This document shows positions 63,379 to 64,000 of a stretch of 64,000 bases of DNA, piece after piece. Position numbers and translations under genes: made by a program. The stretch spans positions 43,398 through 107,397 of the forward strand of contig NZ_JAFBGL010000012.1 in the NCBI RefSeq assembly GCF_016811075.1. Reading direction: 5' to 3'. Under the pieces are notes generated by a model. The model was not told the DNA's origin, searched no databases, and saw nothing but the letters and a program-made list of their open reading frames with translations. This DNA is from Oceaniferula flava. GTDB lineage: Bacteria > Verrucomicrobiota > Verrucomicrobiia > Verrucomicrobiales > Akkermansiaceae. Within the stretch, counting starts at the first letter, position 1; each line of letters begins with the position of its first letter.

Positions 63379-64000
63379 TTAGCGAAGTGCTATTAAAGCG
63401 GGTATCAGTGCGAGGAAGAGAGATGCGGTGATTTTGATTTTATCGAATGACGTTTTTGCCTGTGCTCTCTCTTCAAGCCCAAAGGGGATGCGGAGGGGAA
63501 GGTAAAAGATCATGAAAAGAAGTGAGCCGAGGAAAAGGTTCAGCAGGAACGCGAGCGGCTGTTCCGTTTTAAGAGATAGATTGTTGGTGATTGCACCCCA
63601 CGTCACTGAGTAGGTGATGCAGGTGTAGCTAACTAAGATCAGGTCGAGTGCCCATTCCTGTCGGTTGGGGCGTTCGTGTTTCGAGTCGGGTTCGTTGGTG
63701 CCGGACTTCGCTTGCATTAAAACACCGAGGAAAAAGAGTTCCTTGATCACTACTCCCAGCATGAGAAGGAACAGCGGCCAGTGCACCGAACCTCCTGATA
63801 CTTCCTTGATGTCGATCCCAAATGCACTTGCACCTAGAAAAAACAGGACCAGTGAAATCACGGCGTGAAAAATCCAGAGTATGATTCCGGAGCCGATTGC
63901 ATCCCGGTATGAACCGAGCACATAGGTTACACATTGACTGAGGACATAGGTGACACTGGAATGGGCGATCATGCCCTGGAAAGAAGAGTCACCAATGGAA
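63379..64000 (-). CDS. Multi-helix membrane protein, N-terminus beyond window edge
   Basis: The minus-strand frame is open from the window end to the stop at 63379. An in-frame ATG at 63972 would give 197 residues, but the frame continues upstream without a stop (SIGDSSFQGMIAHSSVTYVL), so the true start may lie outside the window. About five helices are visible: LWIFHAVISLVLFFLGASAF, PLFLLMLGVVIKELFFLGVL, LDLILVSYTCITYSVTWGAI, LAFLLNLFLGSLLFMIFYLP and ITASLFLALIPALIALR. Family not recognised. Confidence 0.7.
   Translation of the reverse strand, partial: SIGDSSFQGMIAHSSVTYVLSQCVTYVLGSYRDAIGSGIILWIFHAVISLVLFFLGASAFGIDIKEVSGGSVHWPLFLLMLGVVIKELFFLGVLMQAKSGTNEPDSKHERPNRQEWALDLILVSYTCITYSVTWGAITNNLSLKTEQPLAFLLNLFLGSLLFMIFYLPLRIPFGLEERAQAKTSFDKIKITASLFLALIPALIALR

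Overview
The window reads as a chromosome segment of a verrucomicrobial bacterium, probably a marine or saline member of the Verrucomicrobiales (inference, not a database match). Reasons: a PEP-CTERM surface protein, a secreted sulfatase, many secreted TPR and coiled-coil proteins without clear families, LPS genes (kdsA, lpt) marking a Gram-negative envelope, a predicted Na+-pumping pyrophosphatase, a GxxExxY element flanked by TTCCGTGG-type repeats, and moderately high GC. No rRNA, tRNA, CRISPR array, insertion sequence or complete prophage was seen.

Layout. 1-8.5 kb: the start of a minus-strand membrane protein, an ABCG-type half transporter, several secreted or membrane hypotheticals, a DUF1275 protein and a small P-loop kinase. 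8.7-11.3 kb: hppA and a zinc-ribbon membrane protein. 11.4-14.3 kb: a TorF-type porin and an ammonium transporter, divergent, each with a sigma-54 -24/-12 promoter about 37 nt from its start codon. 14.4-20.0 kb: coaX and a ROK kinase, then kdsA, a fused LptC/LptA-like protein, lptB and hpf. 20.1-22.1 kb: a secreted protein and a sulfatase. 22.1-24.0 kb (minus strand): argG, a truncated haemoglobin, and a 54-codon ORF with an in-frame TGA followed by a hairpin at bacterial SECIS spacing, a candidate new small selenoprotein. 24.1-37 kb: leuA with an M50 protease, an L,D-transpeptidase, a VanX-like dipeptidase, a CorA-like protein, rarD, fmt, a beta-helix protein, a PQQ-type propeller and the PEP-CTERM protein. 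37-51.7 kb: a 910-residue TPR protein, a lipoprotein hydrolase, an orphan RelE-like protein, comEC, a LolC/E permease whose conserved N-terminus lies upstream of any canonical start codon, a purple-acid-phosphatase-like enzyme and a DEDDy exonuclease.

51.8-60.9 kb: a YqiJ-type OB-fold membrane protein, a flotillin/YqiK protein and a 1702-residue propeller/coiled-coil/AAA+ ATPase, all co-directional. This looks like a membrane-linked machine. It is interrupted by a frameshifted GxxExxY nuclease gene between inverted repeats, the ATPase carries a two-hairpin insertion in frame, and a four-helix-bundle gene with its own palindromic repeats follows. 61.1-62.9 kb: an AT-rich gene for a PD-(D/E)XK-like protein with a Cys-rich tail, probably acquired and possibly defensive. 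The window ends in a truncated minus-strand membrane protein.

The observations I would check first are the selenoprotein candidate, the paired sigma-54 promoters, the YqiJ-flotillin-ATPase module, the LptC/LptA fusion with an internal signal-like segment, and the LolC start.
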